Source: Elymus sibiricus (taxonomy: Eukaryota; Streptophyta; Magnoliopsida; Poales; Poaceae). Taken from it: a stretch of 64,000 nucleotides of DNA. Made by a program: the position numbers and the translations under genes. The DNA lies in assembly GCA_039707655.1 (NCBI GenBank), contig CM077675.1, forward strand, positions 420,503,162 to 420,567,161, written 5' to 3'. Under the pieces are notes generated by a model. That model made no database searches. It was not told the origin of the DNA and worked only from the letters and a program-made list of their open reading frames with translations. This document shows, piece after piece, positions 1 through 11,687 of the stretch (position 1 is the first letter of the stretch; each line of letters begins with the position of its first letter).

Positions 1-3000
1 CATCAAATGGTTCAATAACAAGTGAGTAATTCATAGGCATTTCCTGACGTCTACTAATATTACCAATTCTTTGACATTCATCACAAGACAAGACAAACTT
101 ACGAGCATCCTTGAAGAGAGTAGGCCAATAAAAACCAGATTGTAATACCTTGTGTGCAGTTCTATCTCCAGCGTGGTGTCCTCTGTAGGCCTCGGAGTGA
201 CACTTGTGTAGGATCTATTCCTGTTCATGCTCAGGTACACAACGTCTAATAACACCATCTACTCCTTCTTTATAAAGGTGTGGATCATCCCAAAAGTAAT
301 GTCTTAAATCATAGAAGAACTTTTTCTTTTGTTGGTATGTGAAACTAGGCGGTATAAATTTAGCAACAATGTAATTAGCATAATCAGCATACCATGGAGC
401 ATTACGTGAAGCATTTATGACAGCTAATTGTTCATCAGGAAAGCTATCATCAATAGGTAGTGGGTCATCAAGAACATTTTCTAACCTAGACAAGTTGTCT
501 GCTACAGGGTTCTCAACTCCCTTTCTATCAATAATATGCAAATCAAATTCTTGTAGCAAAAGAACCCATCTAATAAGTCTAGGTTTAGCATCTTTATTTT
601 CCATAAGATATTTAATAGCAGCATGATCAGTGTGAACAGTTACTTTGGAATCAACAATATAAGGTCTAAAGTTATCACAAGCAAACACAACTGCTAAAAA
701 TTCCTTTTCAGTGGTAGCATAGTTTCTTTGAGCACTGTCTAGAGTTTTACTAGCATAATGGATAACATTTAATTTCTTATCAACTCTTTGTCCTAGAACA
801 GCACCAACGGCATAATCACTAGCATCACACATAATTTCAAAGGGTAGGTTCCAATCAGGTGGTTGAACAACAGGTGCAGAAATCAAGGCATTCTTAAGGA
901 TTTAAAATGCTTCTACACAATCATCATCAAAAACAAAAGGAATATCTTTTTGCAGGAGATTAGTGAGAGGCCGAGAAATTTTAGAGAAGTCTTTAATAAA
1001 CCTCCTATAGAAACCAGCATGACCAAGGAAACTTCATATACCTCCGATATCCGTAGGACACGGCATTTTTTCAATAGCATCAACTTTAGCTTTATCAACT
1101 TCAATACCTCTTTCGGAGATTTTGTGTCCCAAGACAATACCCTCATTAACCATAAAGTGGCACTTATCCCAATTCAAGACAAGATTAGTTTCTTAACATC
1201 TCTGCAAAACTCGATCAAGGTTGCTCAAGAAATCATCAAAGGAAGTTCCGTAAACGGAGAAATCATCCATGAAAACCTCAACAATCTTTTCACAAAAGTC
1301 AGAGAATATAGCAGTCATACATCTTTGAAAGGTGGCAGGTGCATTGCATAAACCAAAAGGCATACGTCTATAAGCAAAGGTACCGAAAGGACAAGTAAAA
1401 GTGGTCTTCTCTTGGTCCTCTTTTGACACAGGTATTTGAGAGAAGCCAGAATAACCATCTAGAAAGCAAAAGTGTGTGTGTTTGGATAGTCTTTCTAGCA
1501 TTTGATCAATAAAAGGTAGAGGGTAATGATCTTTCCTAGTAGCTTTATTTAATTTCCTAAAATCAATTACCATTCTATATCCTGTAACAATTCTTTGCGG
1601 GGTCAATTCATTTTTATCATTAGGAACAACGGTAATACCTCCCTTCTTAGGGACACAATGAACGAGACTAACCCATCTACTATCAGCAATAGGATAAATT
1701 ATACCTGCCTCCAGAAGCTTTAATATTTCATTTCTTACCACTTCTTTCATTTTAGGATTTAACCGTCGTTGGTGATCAACAACTGGTTTAGCATCCGGCT
1801 CCATATTAATTTTATGCTGACATAGAGTGGGACTAATGCCCTTAAGATCATCAAGAGTATATCCAATAGCAGCACGATGCTTCTTCAGAGTTTTCAATAA
1901 TCTCTTTTCTTCATGCTCTGAAAGGTTAGCACTAATAATAACAGGATATAGCTTCTTTTCATCAAGATAGGCATATTTCAGAGTATCCGGTAATTGTTTA
2001 AGCTCAAACACAGGATCACCCTTGGGTGGAGGAGGATCCCCAAGTATTTCAACAGGCAGGTTGTGTTTCAAAATAGGATGCTGATCAAAGAAAATCTTAT
2101 CCATTTCATTCCTTTCATTCATATGCATATCATTTTCATGGTCTAGCAAATATTGTTCTAAGGGATCAGTAGGAGGCACAGCAATAGAAGTAAGACCAAT
2201 AATTTCATCCTTACTAGGCAATTCTTTATCATGGGGAAATTTAGAGAAATTAAACTCATGGGACACATCCCCAAAACTTACAGTAACAGTTTCTTTCTCA
2301 CAATCTATCTTAGCATTAACAGTATTCAAGAAAGGTCTACCAAATATAATGGGACAAAAATCATCTTGTGGGGAACCAAGAACAAGAAAATCAGTAGAAT
2401 GTTTTATTTTCCCACACAAGACTTCAACATCTCTAACAATCCCAACTGGTGATATAGTATATCTATTAGCAAGCTTAATGGTAACATCAATTTCTTCTAA
2501 TTCAGCAAGTGCAATATCATTCATTATTTCTTGATATAAGGTAAAGGGAATTGCACTCACACTAGCACCCACATCACATAAGCCATGATAACAATGATCT
2601 CCTATTTTAATAGAAACAACAGGCATGCCAACAATAGGTCTATGTTTATCTTTAGTATCAGGTCTAGCAATTCTAGCAGCTTCATCATAGAAATGAATAA
2701 CATGCCCATCAATATTATCAACCAAGAGATCTTTAACCATAGCAATACTAGGTTCAACTTTGATTTGTTCAGGGGGTGTAGGTGTTCTAACATAGCTCTT
2801 ATGAACCACAGTTGAAGCTTTAGCATGTTCCTTTATTCTAACAGGGAAAGGTGGTTTCTCAATATAAGCAGCAGGAATAACAGGATCAACATTATAAATA
2901 ATAGTTTCTTCTTCAACTTTAATAGGTTCAACTACTTTCACTTCAATGGGAGGATGATATTTAAACCACTTCTCCTTAGGGAGATCAACATGAGCAGCAA

Positions 3001-3784
3001 AAGATTCACAGAAAGAAGCTACTATCTCAGAGTCGAGTCCATATTTAGTGCTAAATTCACGAAAAGCATCAGTGTCTATAAAGGATTTAACACAATCAAA
3101 CTTAAGGTTTATACCTGACTCCTTACCTTCGTCGAGTTCCCAATCTTCAGAGTTGCGTTTAGTTCTTTCCAATAAGTCCCATTTGAATTCAATATCTTTC
3201 TTCATAATGGAACCGGTACAAGAAGTATCGAGCATGGATTGATCATTACGAGAAAGCCGAGCATAAAAATTCTGAATAATAATTTCTCTTGAGAGCTCAT
3301 GATTGGGGCATGAATATAACATTGACTTAAGCCTCCCCCAAGCTTGAGCGATACTTTCTCCTTCATGAGGCCAAAAATTATAAATATAATTCCGATCACG
3401 ATGAACCAGATGCATAGGATAAAACTTCTGATGAAATTCCAATTTCAATCGGTTGTAGTTCCATGATCCAATATCATCACATAGCCTATACCATGTCAAT
3501 GCCTTCTCCTTCAAAGATAAAGGAAATACCTTCTTCTTGACATCATCCTCGGTCAAACCTGCAAGCTTAAATAATCCACAAACTTCATCCACATAGATTA
3601 GATGCAAATCAGGATGTAGTGTTCCATCTCCTCCATAAGGATTAGCTAGCAGTTTCTCTATCATACCCGAAGGAATTTCATAATAAATATTTTCAGTAGG
3701 TTCAGTAGGTCGAGGAGCAACTCTTTATGCTTCCGGTCGAGGTGAAGATACCCCGAACAAGCCCCTCAAAGGATTATTTTCCAT
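1..3784 (-). pseudogene. gag-pol polyprotein of element 1, disabled by stop codons
   Basis: Starts MENNPLRGLFGVSSPRPE at 3784, as in element 2. Order: gag domain with WYRLCDDIGSWN and the FHQKFYP region, aspartic protease with DVGASVSAIP (about 2550-2585), RT with FLDGYSGFSQIP (about 1430-1470), [14 protein letters not shown] and the catalytic FMDDFS (about 1245-1275), RNase H with [14 protein letters not shown] (about 800-845), then the HHCC zinc finger of integrase (about 40-210). One frame is kept throughout, with stops at 3725-3727, 1193-1195, 1034-1036, 902-904 and 215-217. The protein would act in virus-like particles as capsid, protease and replication enzymes. It ends at the window edge before the integrase core. 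Confidence 0.9.
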
Positions 3785-3861
3785 AGTAACCAGTGACAGT
3801 AAATTTCAGTACACTATATAAATTTTTCCTTACCAAATTCCACTCACCAAAGGCGCTTCAC

Positions 3862-3879
3862 TCCCCGGCAACGGCACCA
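3862..3879 (-). other. Primer-binding site, tRNA-Asp type
   Basis: The 18 bases match the complement of the 3' end of plant tRNA-Asp apart from one C-to-T change, which fits loss of a methylated CpG. It lies 11 bases inside the LTR, the same spacing as in element 2. Confidence 0.8.
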
Positions 3880-3890
3880 GAAAAGAGTCT

Positions 3891-5416
3891 TGATGACCCA
3901 CAAGTATAGGTGATCTATCGTAGTCCTTTTGATAAGTAAGAGTGTCGAACCCAACGAGGAGCAGAAGGAAATGACAAGCGGTTTTTAGTAAGGTATTCTC
4001 TGTAAGCACTAAAATTATCGGTAACAGATAGTTTTGTGATAAGATAATTCGTGACGGGTAACAAGTAAAAAATGTAGCAAAGGTGCAGCAAGGTGGCCCA
4101 ATCCTTTTTGTAGCAAAGGACAAGCCTGGACAAACTTTTATATAAAGCAAAGCGCTCCCGAGGACACATGGGAATTTCTGTCAAGATAGTTTTCATCATG
4201 CTCATATGATTCGCGTCCGTTACTTTGATAATTTGATATGTGGGTGGACCGGTGCTTGGGTGCTGCCCTTACTTGGACAAGCCTCCCACTTATGATTAAC
4301 CTCTCTCGCAAGCATCCGCAACTACGAAAGAATAATTAAGATAAATCTAACCATAGCATGAAACATATGGATCCAAATCAGCCCCTTACGAAGCAACGCA
4401 TAAACTAGGGTTTAAGCTTCTGTCACTCTAGCAACCCATCATCTACTTATTACTTCCCAATGCCTTCCCCTAGGACCAAATAATGGTGAAGTGTCATGTA
4501 GTCGACGTTCACATAATACCACTAGAGGAGAGACAACATACATCTCATCAAAATATCGAACGAATAACAAATTCACATGATTACTTATAACAAGACTTAT
4601 CCCATGTCCTCAGGAACAAACGTAACTACTCACAAAGCATATTAATGTTCATAATCAGAGGAGTATTAATTATCATTAAGGATCTAAACATATGATCTTC
4701 CACCAAGTAAACCAACTAGCATCAACTACAAGGAGTAATCAACACTACTAGCAACCCACAGGTACCAATCTGAGGTTTTGAGACAAAGATCGGGTACAAG
4801 AGATGAACTAGGGTTTGGAGAGGAGATGGTGCTGGTGAAGATGTTGATGGAGATTGACCCCCTCTCGATGAGAGGATCGTTGGTGATGACGATAGCTTCG
4901 ATTTCCCCCTCCGGGAGGGAAGTTTCCCCGGCAGAACAGCTCCGCCGGAGCCCTAGATTGCTTCTGCCCAGGTTCCGCCTCGAGACGGCGGCGCTTCGTC
5001 CCAAAAGCTCTCTTATGATTTTTTTTTCAGGTCAAAACCCTCCATATAGAAAAAGATGGGCACCAGAGGGCTCCAGGGGGCCCACAAGCCACAGGGGCGC
5101 GCCCTGGGGGGTAGGGCGCGCCCCCCAGGCTTGTGGCCTCCTGGTGGCTCCCCTCTAGTATTTCTTTCGCTCAATATTTTTTATATATTCCAAAATAATT
5201 CTTCATAACTTTTAAGGACTTTTGGAGTTGTGCAGAATAGGTCTCTCATATTTGCTCCTTTTCCAGTCCAGAATTCCAGCTGCCGGCATTCTCCCTCTTC
5301 ATGTAAACCTTGTAAAATAAGAGAGAAAAGGCATAAGTATTGTACCATAATGTGTAATAACAGCCCATAATGCAATAAATATCAATATAAAAGCATGATG
5401 CAAAATGGACGTATCA
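3891..5416 (-). repeat. 5' LTR of element 1
   Basis: On the minus strand it starts TGATACGTCCATTTTGCATC at 5416 and ends ...GGGTCATCA at 3891, 1526 bp with TG...CA ends. The sequence aligns throughout with the LTRs of element 2 (1500 and 1520 bp). It contains the GGGCGCGCC inverted-repeat block (5094-5131) that sits in the presumed U3 of most LTRs here. Its partner LTR is outside the window, so the target duplication cannot be checked. Confidence 0.92.
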
Positions 5417-5681
5417 GTCCCCCTTACCCAAGGTCTGCTAGTTATGACATCGACACCCGTGGCCATAGCCGGTGCCGAAGGCTTGCACACCGTTGGATGA
5501 AGGAGCCGGATCAGGAGGCAACTGACTCAACTCCTACAGGATCTCCTCCCTCTTGTCAGGAGAAAGCGACTTGAATACGGCGCAAACTTGAAGTTCGACA
5601 TCCACACGTCCTCCATGTTGTGGCAGGCAGGAGGAGGAGACGGGGCCAGACGAGGCTGCATCACCCGCCGACACATCTCCT
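5417..5681 (-). other. Left half of a low-copy sequence split by element A
   Basis: This stretch lies between the LTR of element 1 and element A. The last five bases, CTCCT at 5677-5681, are repeated directly after element A at 24285-24289, so 5417-5681 was once continuous with the sequence from 24290. It is GC-rich and looks gene-like, but no domain was recognised and the frames are broken. Low confidence in any coding role. Confidence 0.5.
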
Positions 5682-7260
5682 TGATAAGTCTCCAATGTAT
5701 CTATAATTTTTTATTGTTCCATGCTGACATATTATCATTCTAGGATACTTTTTGAGTAATAATTTAACAATTTATATTATTTTTGAGCACTAACCTATTG
5801 ACCCAGTGCCCAGTGTCAGTTCCTATTTTCTGCGTGTTTTTACTTTTTAGGTTTACAATACCAAACGAAGTCCAATTGCCCCGAAACTTTTTTATGATTT
5901 TTTCTGGACCAAAAGAAGACCTGGAAGTTTCGGGAGAAGACCGTAGGCTGCACGAGGGAGGCACAAGACAACAGGGCGCGCCGAGGGGGGGTGGTCGCGC
6001 CTTGATGGCTTGTCCCTCCCTGGCGGACCTCCTGACCCCGTTCTCTAGCCTATAAATTCACATATATTTCAAAAACCCTAGAGGGCATCCCGAAACTCTT
6101 TTTCCGCCGCCGCAAGTCTCTGTTCCGAAGGGATCCCTTCTGGAGCTCCGTTCCGGCACCCTACCGGAGGAGGGATCAATCATGGAGGGCCTCTTGGTCA
6201 ACCTTGCTGCCCTCATGATGATGTGTGAGTAGCTCACCACAGACCTAAGGGACCATAGTTAGTACCTAGATGTCTCTCTCTCTCTCTCTCTCTCGATCTC
6301 GATCTCGATCTTCAATACAATGATCATCGCATCTTCGCTTTGATCTATCCAATGTAATTCTTTTGTACGGTGTCTTTGTTGGGATCCGATGAATTGTGGG
6401 TTTATGTTCAGATTATTCATGAAAAGTATTCGAGTCACCTACTATATATATTATGATTCTTAAGTGCATGATCATTATAGCTTCGTAATTCTTTCCGATC
6501 TATTGAAATAGTTTGGCCAACTAGATTTATATTTCTTTAGTGAGAGGGGTGTGTTGTAGTGGGTTCAATCTGGCGGTGCTCTATATCCCAATGACAAAAG
6601 GGGACAAGACACGTCTTTGTATTGTTGCCACTAAGGATAAAACGATGGGGTTAGTTCATATTATATGAATTCTCTTTGTCTATATCATGTCAATGTTCTC
6701 CAAGCATTACTCTGTTTTACTTAATACTCTAGATGCATGCTGGATATCGGTTGATGGGTGGAATAATAGTAATAGGTGCAGGCAGGAGTCGGCCTATTTG
6801 CTTATGGACGTGATGCCTATATACACATGATCATTGTCGTGAATATTGCATAACTATGCGCTTTTCTATCAATTGCCCAACAGTAATTTGTTTACCCACC
6901 GTATGCTTACTTTCATGAGAGATGCCGCTAGGGAAAACTATGGCCCCCGGGTCTATTCACCTATATATTTATAAACGCTACAATACCTTGCTACCATTTT
7001 TTTTATTGTTTGCATTTTACAATTATCAACACACTTCACTTGCTTGCAAATAACGAGATCAAGGGGATTGACAACCCTCTTGCCTGCGTTGGGTGCAAGT
7101 TGTTTGCTCTTTTGTGTGCAACCATTGAAGACGGTTGTGGATTGATATTCCTATTGGTTTGATAAACCTTGGTTTCATAACTGAGGGAAATTCTTACTCG
7201 TATTGTGCTGCAATTACCCGTTCCTCTTCACGGAAAACCCAACGCAGATCATAAGTATTA
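5682..7260 (+). repeat. 5' LTR of element A
   Basis: Begins TGATAAGTCTCCAATGTATC and ends ATAAGTATTA; the 3' copy begins TGATACGTCTCC and ends CACAAGTATCA, so the terminal CA has mutated to TA here. It holds a GGGCGCGCC inverted-repeat block near 5970-6005, a TATA-like CCTATAAATTC near 6050, and a microsatellite at 6273-6312 that is much longer than in the 3' copy. Confidence 0.93.
6273..6312 (+). repeat. Microsatellite (TC)n followed by (GATCTC)n
   Basis: About 22 bases of TC dinucleotides run into three GATCTC units. The matching place in the 3' LTR (about 23298-23316) has only a short CT run, so the array grew after the element inserted. Confidence 0.9.
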
Positions 7261-7271
7261 GGAAAGATTTC

Positions 7272-7289
7272 TGGCGCCGTTGCCGGAGA
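7272..7289 (+). other. Primer-binding site of element A, tRNA-Asp type
   Basis: TGGCGCCGTTGCCGGAGA lies 11 bases after the LTR and matches the 3' end of plant tRNA-Asp at 17 of 18 positions. Confidence 0.85.
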
Positions 7290-7479
7290 ATATCATCACC
7301 AACTATCAAGTAACTTCACACACATTATCATTCACTTGTTCTTCTTTTTATTTGCTTTTATATTTAGTTTGCTTCATAAAAATCAAAAATACAAAAATAT
7401 TTATGTTTGCTTGTTACTAGTTTACTTCCATGCTTACTAGTTTGCTTGTCCATCTTGTTAGTTTGCCCGTTCGGTCACC

Positions 7480-9480
7480 ATGTCTCAAGATACTACTAAG
7501 TTGTGTGACTTTACAAATACTAATAACAATTATTTTATTAGTACTCCTATTCCACCGGCCACTAGTGTGGAGGCTTTCGATATGAAGGCTGCTTTGCTGA
7601 ATCTTGTGATGAAAGATAAATTTTCGGGGAGTCCTAATGAGGATCCCGCTGCTCATCTTAATACTTTTGTTGAACTTTGTGATATACAAAAGAAACAGGA
7701 TATGGATAATGATGTTGTTAAATTAAAATTATTTCCTTTTTCATTAATAGATAAAGCTAAGGCTTGGTTTTCATCTTTACCACATAATAGTATTGGAACA
7801 TGCGATAAGTGTAAAGATGCTTTTATTGCCAAGTATTTTCCTCCTGCTAAGATCATCTCCCTTAGAAATCAAATAATGAATTTTAAACAACATGATCAAG
7901 AACATGTTGCACAAGCTTGGGAGAGAATGAAATTGATGATTAGAAATTGTCCTACTCATGGATTAAACTTGTGGATGATTATCCAAAATTTCTATGTTGG
8001 ACTAAACTTTGTGTCTAGAAATCTTCTAGATTCTGTTGCAGGTGGTACCTTTATGGATGTGACCTTAGGAGAGGCCACAAAAATTCTGGACAACATCATG
8101 AAAAATTATTCCAAATGGCATACCGAGAGAGCTCCAACTGGTAAGAAGGTAAATTCTGTCGAAGAAATCGCTACTTTGAGTGAAAAAGTGGATGCTCTTA
8201 TGAATATGGTTGCTAGAAAAAATACTCATGTTGATCCAAATGATACGCCTTTGTCTACTTTGATTGAGCAAAATAATGATGCTATTGATGTGCACTTTAT
8301 CTCGCGAAACAATTTCAACAACAATGCTTATCGAGGAAATTTCAATGCTAGGCCGTATCCCGGTAACTCCTCTAATAATTATGGCAACTCTTATGGTAAT
8401 TCTTATGGAAACTCTTCCACAAATTCTAATAGGATTCCCTATGATCTTGAGAACACAATTAAATAATTTATTAGTTCTCAAAAGATTTTTAATACTATGG
8501 TAGAAGAAAAGTTGCATACAATTGATACTTTGGCTAAAAACATGGATATAATTGCTCTTGTTGTTGAAACTCTTACAAGTAAAACTTTGCCACCAAAGCA
8601 TGATTTTAATGAGACTATTAAATATATCCAAATATCTATTAATGAAAGTAAGGAGAGGACCGCTAAGTTGAAAGCTAAGCGGGAATTCTTAGAAAAGGCT
8701 CTTCCACCCGGTTTTTACCGGAATCATGATGAAGATCTTAAAATGATTGGTACTTCTCCTATTGAATCTTTATTTAACTCTCTGAATATAAATTATAAGG
8801 GGACTGGAGATGAGTCAACTTTAGCTAGTGAGCGTCCCGCTTGCTTGGAGGGTGATGATTTTAATGCTAAAACTAAAAAAAGTGGGTTTGGAGAGGTTAA
8901 AACTTTAACTAGTGATGTGCCCACTATCTTGGATTACAAAGACTTTAATTATGAAAGTTTCTCTTTAGTAGAATGTATTTCCTTGTTGCAAACCATTATT
9001 AGCTCACCCAATGCTTATGAACAAAATAAGGCTTTCACTAATCATATAGTGGAAGCGATGATAAAAGATTATGATGAGAAACTTGAGCTTGAAGTTTCTA
9101 TTCCTAGGAAATTGCATGATGAGTGGGAACCTACTATCAAAATAAGGATAAATAAATATGAATGCAATGCCTTGTGTGACCTTGGTGCTAGTGTTTCAAC
9201 TATACCTAAAACTCTTTGTGATGTGCTTGGTCTCACCAATATTCAAGATTGTTCCCTAAACTTGCATCTTGCGGATTCTACCATTAAAAAACCTTTAGGT
9301 AGAATAAATGATGTTCTTATTATTGAAAATAAGAATTATGTTCATATAGACTTCATTGTGCTTGATATTGATTGCAATCCCACTTGTCCAATAATACTTG
9401 GAAGACCTTTCTTACGAACTATAGGTGCAATTATTGATATGGAAGAGGGAAACATAAGTTTCCAATTCCCATTAAATTAA
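7480..9480 (+). pseudogene. gag-protease polyprotein of element A with one in-frame stop
   Basis: One frame of 667 codons starts MSQDTTKLCDFTNTNNNYF. The retrotransposon gag domain (residues about 45-200) shows LKLFPFSLIDKAKAWFSSLP and the ERMKLMIRNCPTHG segment. An Asn/Tyr/Gly-rich linker (about 290-325) follows, then a helical linker and an aspartic protease with active-site CDLGASVSTIPK and the flap-side GRPFLRTIGA (about 565-655). A TAA at 8464-8466 interrupts the frame. The frame ends right after the protease, with no RT: either the family lost pol or it is a parasite of a related autonomous element. Gag would form the particle and protease would cleave it. Confidence 0.9.
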
Positions 9481-9621
9481 GGGATGGAACACCTCCCTAG
9501 GAAGAGGATTAAACCACCTTGTGAATAAATCATGAGAGCTACTTATGGGTGGAGTGTCAAAGATGACAATACTTGAAACTATGCATTATGCCTAGCTAGG
9601 GGCATAAAACGATAGCGCTTG

Positions 9622-9637
9622 TTGGGAGGCAACCCAA
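9622..9637 (+). other. Hairpin downstream of gag-protease
   Basis: A 5-bp stem with a 6-base loop (TTGGG / CCCAA) preceded by AGCGCTTG. From memory the same block follows gag in related Triticeae elements, suggesting an RNA structure kept by selection, for example in packaging or translation. Function is inferred only. Confidence 0.4.
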
Positions 9638-10233
9638 TAGTTATCTTTATTTTTGCTTTTTACTTTCTGTTAGTGTGTGATAACATGATTGTTTCCTCTG
9701 TAATGATTGTGTTTCTATGTTTTAATTAGTGTTTGTGCCAAGTAAAGCCTTTGGGATGACTCACAAGATGAGTAGAATTGATATGGTGCAAAAACAGAAA
9801 CTTTAATGTCCAGTGCAGAATTTCTCTGATTTTACTGGAACGTCTTTTTGATCTGAATTTTTTACACAGTATTTATATAAAAATTCTTGAGGTTTTACTA
9901 ACTTTTAAGAATTTTTAGAGTTACAAAAGTATAGGTTATTTACAGATCTTTACAGACTGTTCTGTTTTAGATAGATTCTGTTTTTTCTTGCATAGTTTGC
10001 TTGTTTTGATGATGCTATGGATTGTATTGGGGGGTATAAGCCATGGAGAAGTTAGAATAAAGTACATATTATGCAATAATGAAATATGAATCAATTTATA
10101 ACAGTACCTAAAGTATTTGATATGTTGCTTATACTAACGGATCTCACGAAGTTTTGTTGAGTTTTGTGTGATTAAAGTTTTCAAGCTTTGGGTGTTATCA
10201 CGATGGACGAAGGAATAAGGAGTTGAAAGAGCC

Positions 10234-10305
10234 TAAGCTTGGGGATGCACAAGGCACCCCAAGGTAATATTCTAGGAATACTCAAGCATCTAAGCTTGGG
10301 GATGC
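10234..10305 (+). repeat. Two internal copies of the polypurine-tract motif in element A
   Basis: TAAGCTTGGGGATGC occurs exactly at 10234-10248 and 10291-10305; the true polypurine tract at 22691-22705 is the same 15-mer with one change. The second copy is followed by CCCGGAAGGCATCC, which can fold back on GGGGATGCC. Confidence 0.75.
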
Positions 10306-11687
10306 CCCGGAAGGCATCCTCTCTTTCGTCTCAATCCATCGGTATGTCACTTGGAGCTATATTTTTATTCGTCGCATGATATGAGTTTTGCTTGGAGCGT
10401 CGTTTGTTTTTGTTTTCTTCTAATTTTAGTTTGCCACAATCATCATTTGCTGGACACACCTATTTGAGAGAGACACACCTTCATCATAATTTATTAGAAT
10501 ACTCAATGTGCTTCACTTATATCTTTTGAGCTTAGCAGTTGCTCTGGTACTTCACTTATATATTTTTGAGCATGATGGCATGTAGATTTTATAGAAATAA
10601 TTGCACTCTCGTTCTTCACTTATATTTGTTTGAGAGTTAATAAATAGTGATGGCAATTTTCATGGGTCATAAGACTAGTCCAAAAATAATAGGTATTGAA
10701 TGAGTGATAATCAAAACCATCATGTTGCACATATAAGAGAAATTGTGGGTTAATGATATTGATGTGGTAATATGAAAAAGGTGTGAGTGCATCATTGTTG
10801 ATTCGTAGAAGTATCAGTATTAAGAGGTGTTCATTTCCCATTTGTCTAAATATTAAAAGGCATGGTGAGGATGTGTGAGCATTTCTATTCCTCGTTGAAA
10901 TCCTAGTGTTGTTTCGGGTCGGAGGCGCGCGATGGTTAACTCCTCCCAACCTCCTCCCTCGTGACATGCGAGTAGTACTTTGATTTGTGTTAAACTAATA
11001 AAAATTTGCAAGAAGTATATGAGTTCTTCATGACTAATGTGAAACCATCGACATACGCAATCTCACCACCTCATATTTTGCTAGCCTCTTCGGTACCATG
11101 CATTGCCCGTTCTCACCTCGAGGACCGGTGCAAAATTCGCTGGTGCATCCAAACCCCGTGACATGATACGCTCTGTCACACATAAGCCTCATTATATCTT
11201 CCTCAAAACAGTCACCATACCTACCTATTATGGCATTTCCATAGTCATTCCGAGATATATTGCCATGCAAATTCCACCGTCACATCATATGACTAGTTCG
11301 TTCATCATCATATTGCTTTGCATGATCATATAGACCTGACATAGTATTTGGGGCAAAGCCACCGTTCATCATATTTTTGATACATGTCACGCTAGATCAT
11401 TGCACATCCTGGTACACTGCTAGAGGCATTCATATCGAGTCATATTGTTTCATAGTTCTTCTTCTTCATATCAAGTTTTCATATTGAGTTGTAAGTAAAT
11501 AAAAGTGTGATAACCATCATTATTAGAGCATTGTCCCAGTGTGGAAATAAAAATGGGGGAGGCCAAATGAGCCCACCATAAAAAATGAATGAAAAAAATG
11601 ATGAGAGAAAACGAGAGAAGGGACTTTGCTACTATCTTTTACCACAATTGTGCCTCAAAGTGGCACCTTGTTCTTCATATAGAGAGT

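Larger units (their letters stand above)
1..5416 (-). mobile_element. Element 1: Athila-lineage Ty3/gypsy LTR retrotransposon, 5' part
   Basis: Reading right to left the window shows the 5' LTR (3891-5416), a tRNA-Asp-type primer-binding site, gag, protease, reverse transcriptase, RNase H and the zinc-binding start of integrase; the rest lies beyond base 1. The protein is clearly the same family as element 2 at 11688-22003, in opposite orientation. The coding frame has no frameshift from 3784 to base 1 but has five stop codons, so this copy is inactive. The Athila assignment rests on the RT motifs and domain order; the exact Triticeae family name is not asserted. Confidence 0.9.
9481..11687 (+). 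other. Non-coding internal region of element A, first segment
   Basis: No convincing ORF in 2.2 kb. It holds a short hairpin TTGGGAGGCAACCCAA at 9622-9637, about 140 bases after the gag-protease stop, and two copies of TAAGCTTGGGGATGC at 10234-10248 and 10291-10305 that match the polypurine tract beside the 3' LTR. The last five bases, AGAGT, are the target site of element 2. Confidence 0.8.

Noticed and set aside
863..1351. 162-codon plus-strand frame
   Set aside because: It is the antisense shadow of the RT and RNase H region of element 1.
3862..3879. Primer-binding sites as fragments of tRNA genes
   Set aside because: Only the last 18 bases of tRNA-Asp are matched and there is no cloverleaf; no tRNA or rRNA gene was found anywhere in the window.
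5181..5490. Short minus-strand frames at the LTR start of element 1
   Set aside because: They lie in the non-coding LTR and its flank and have no counterpart in the element 2 LTRs.
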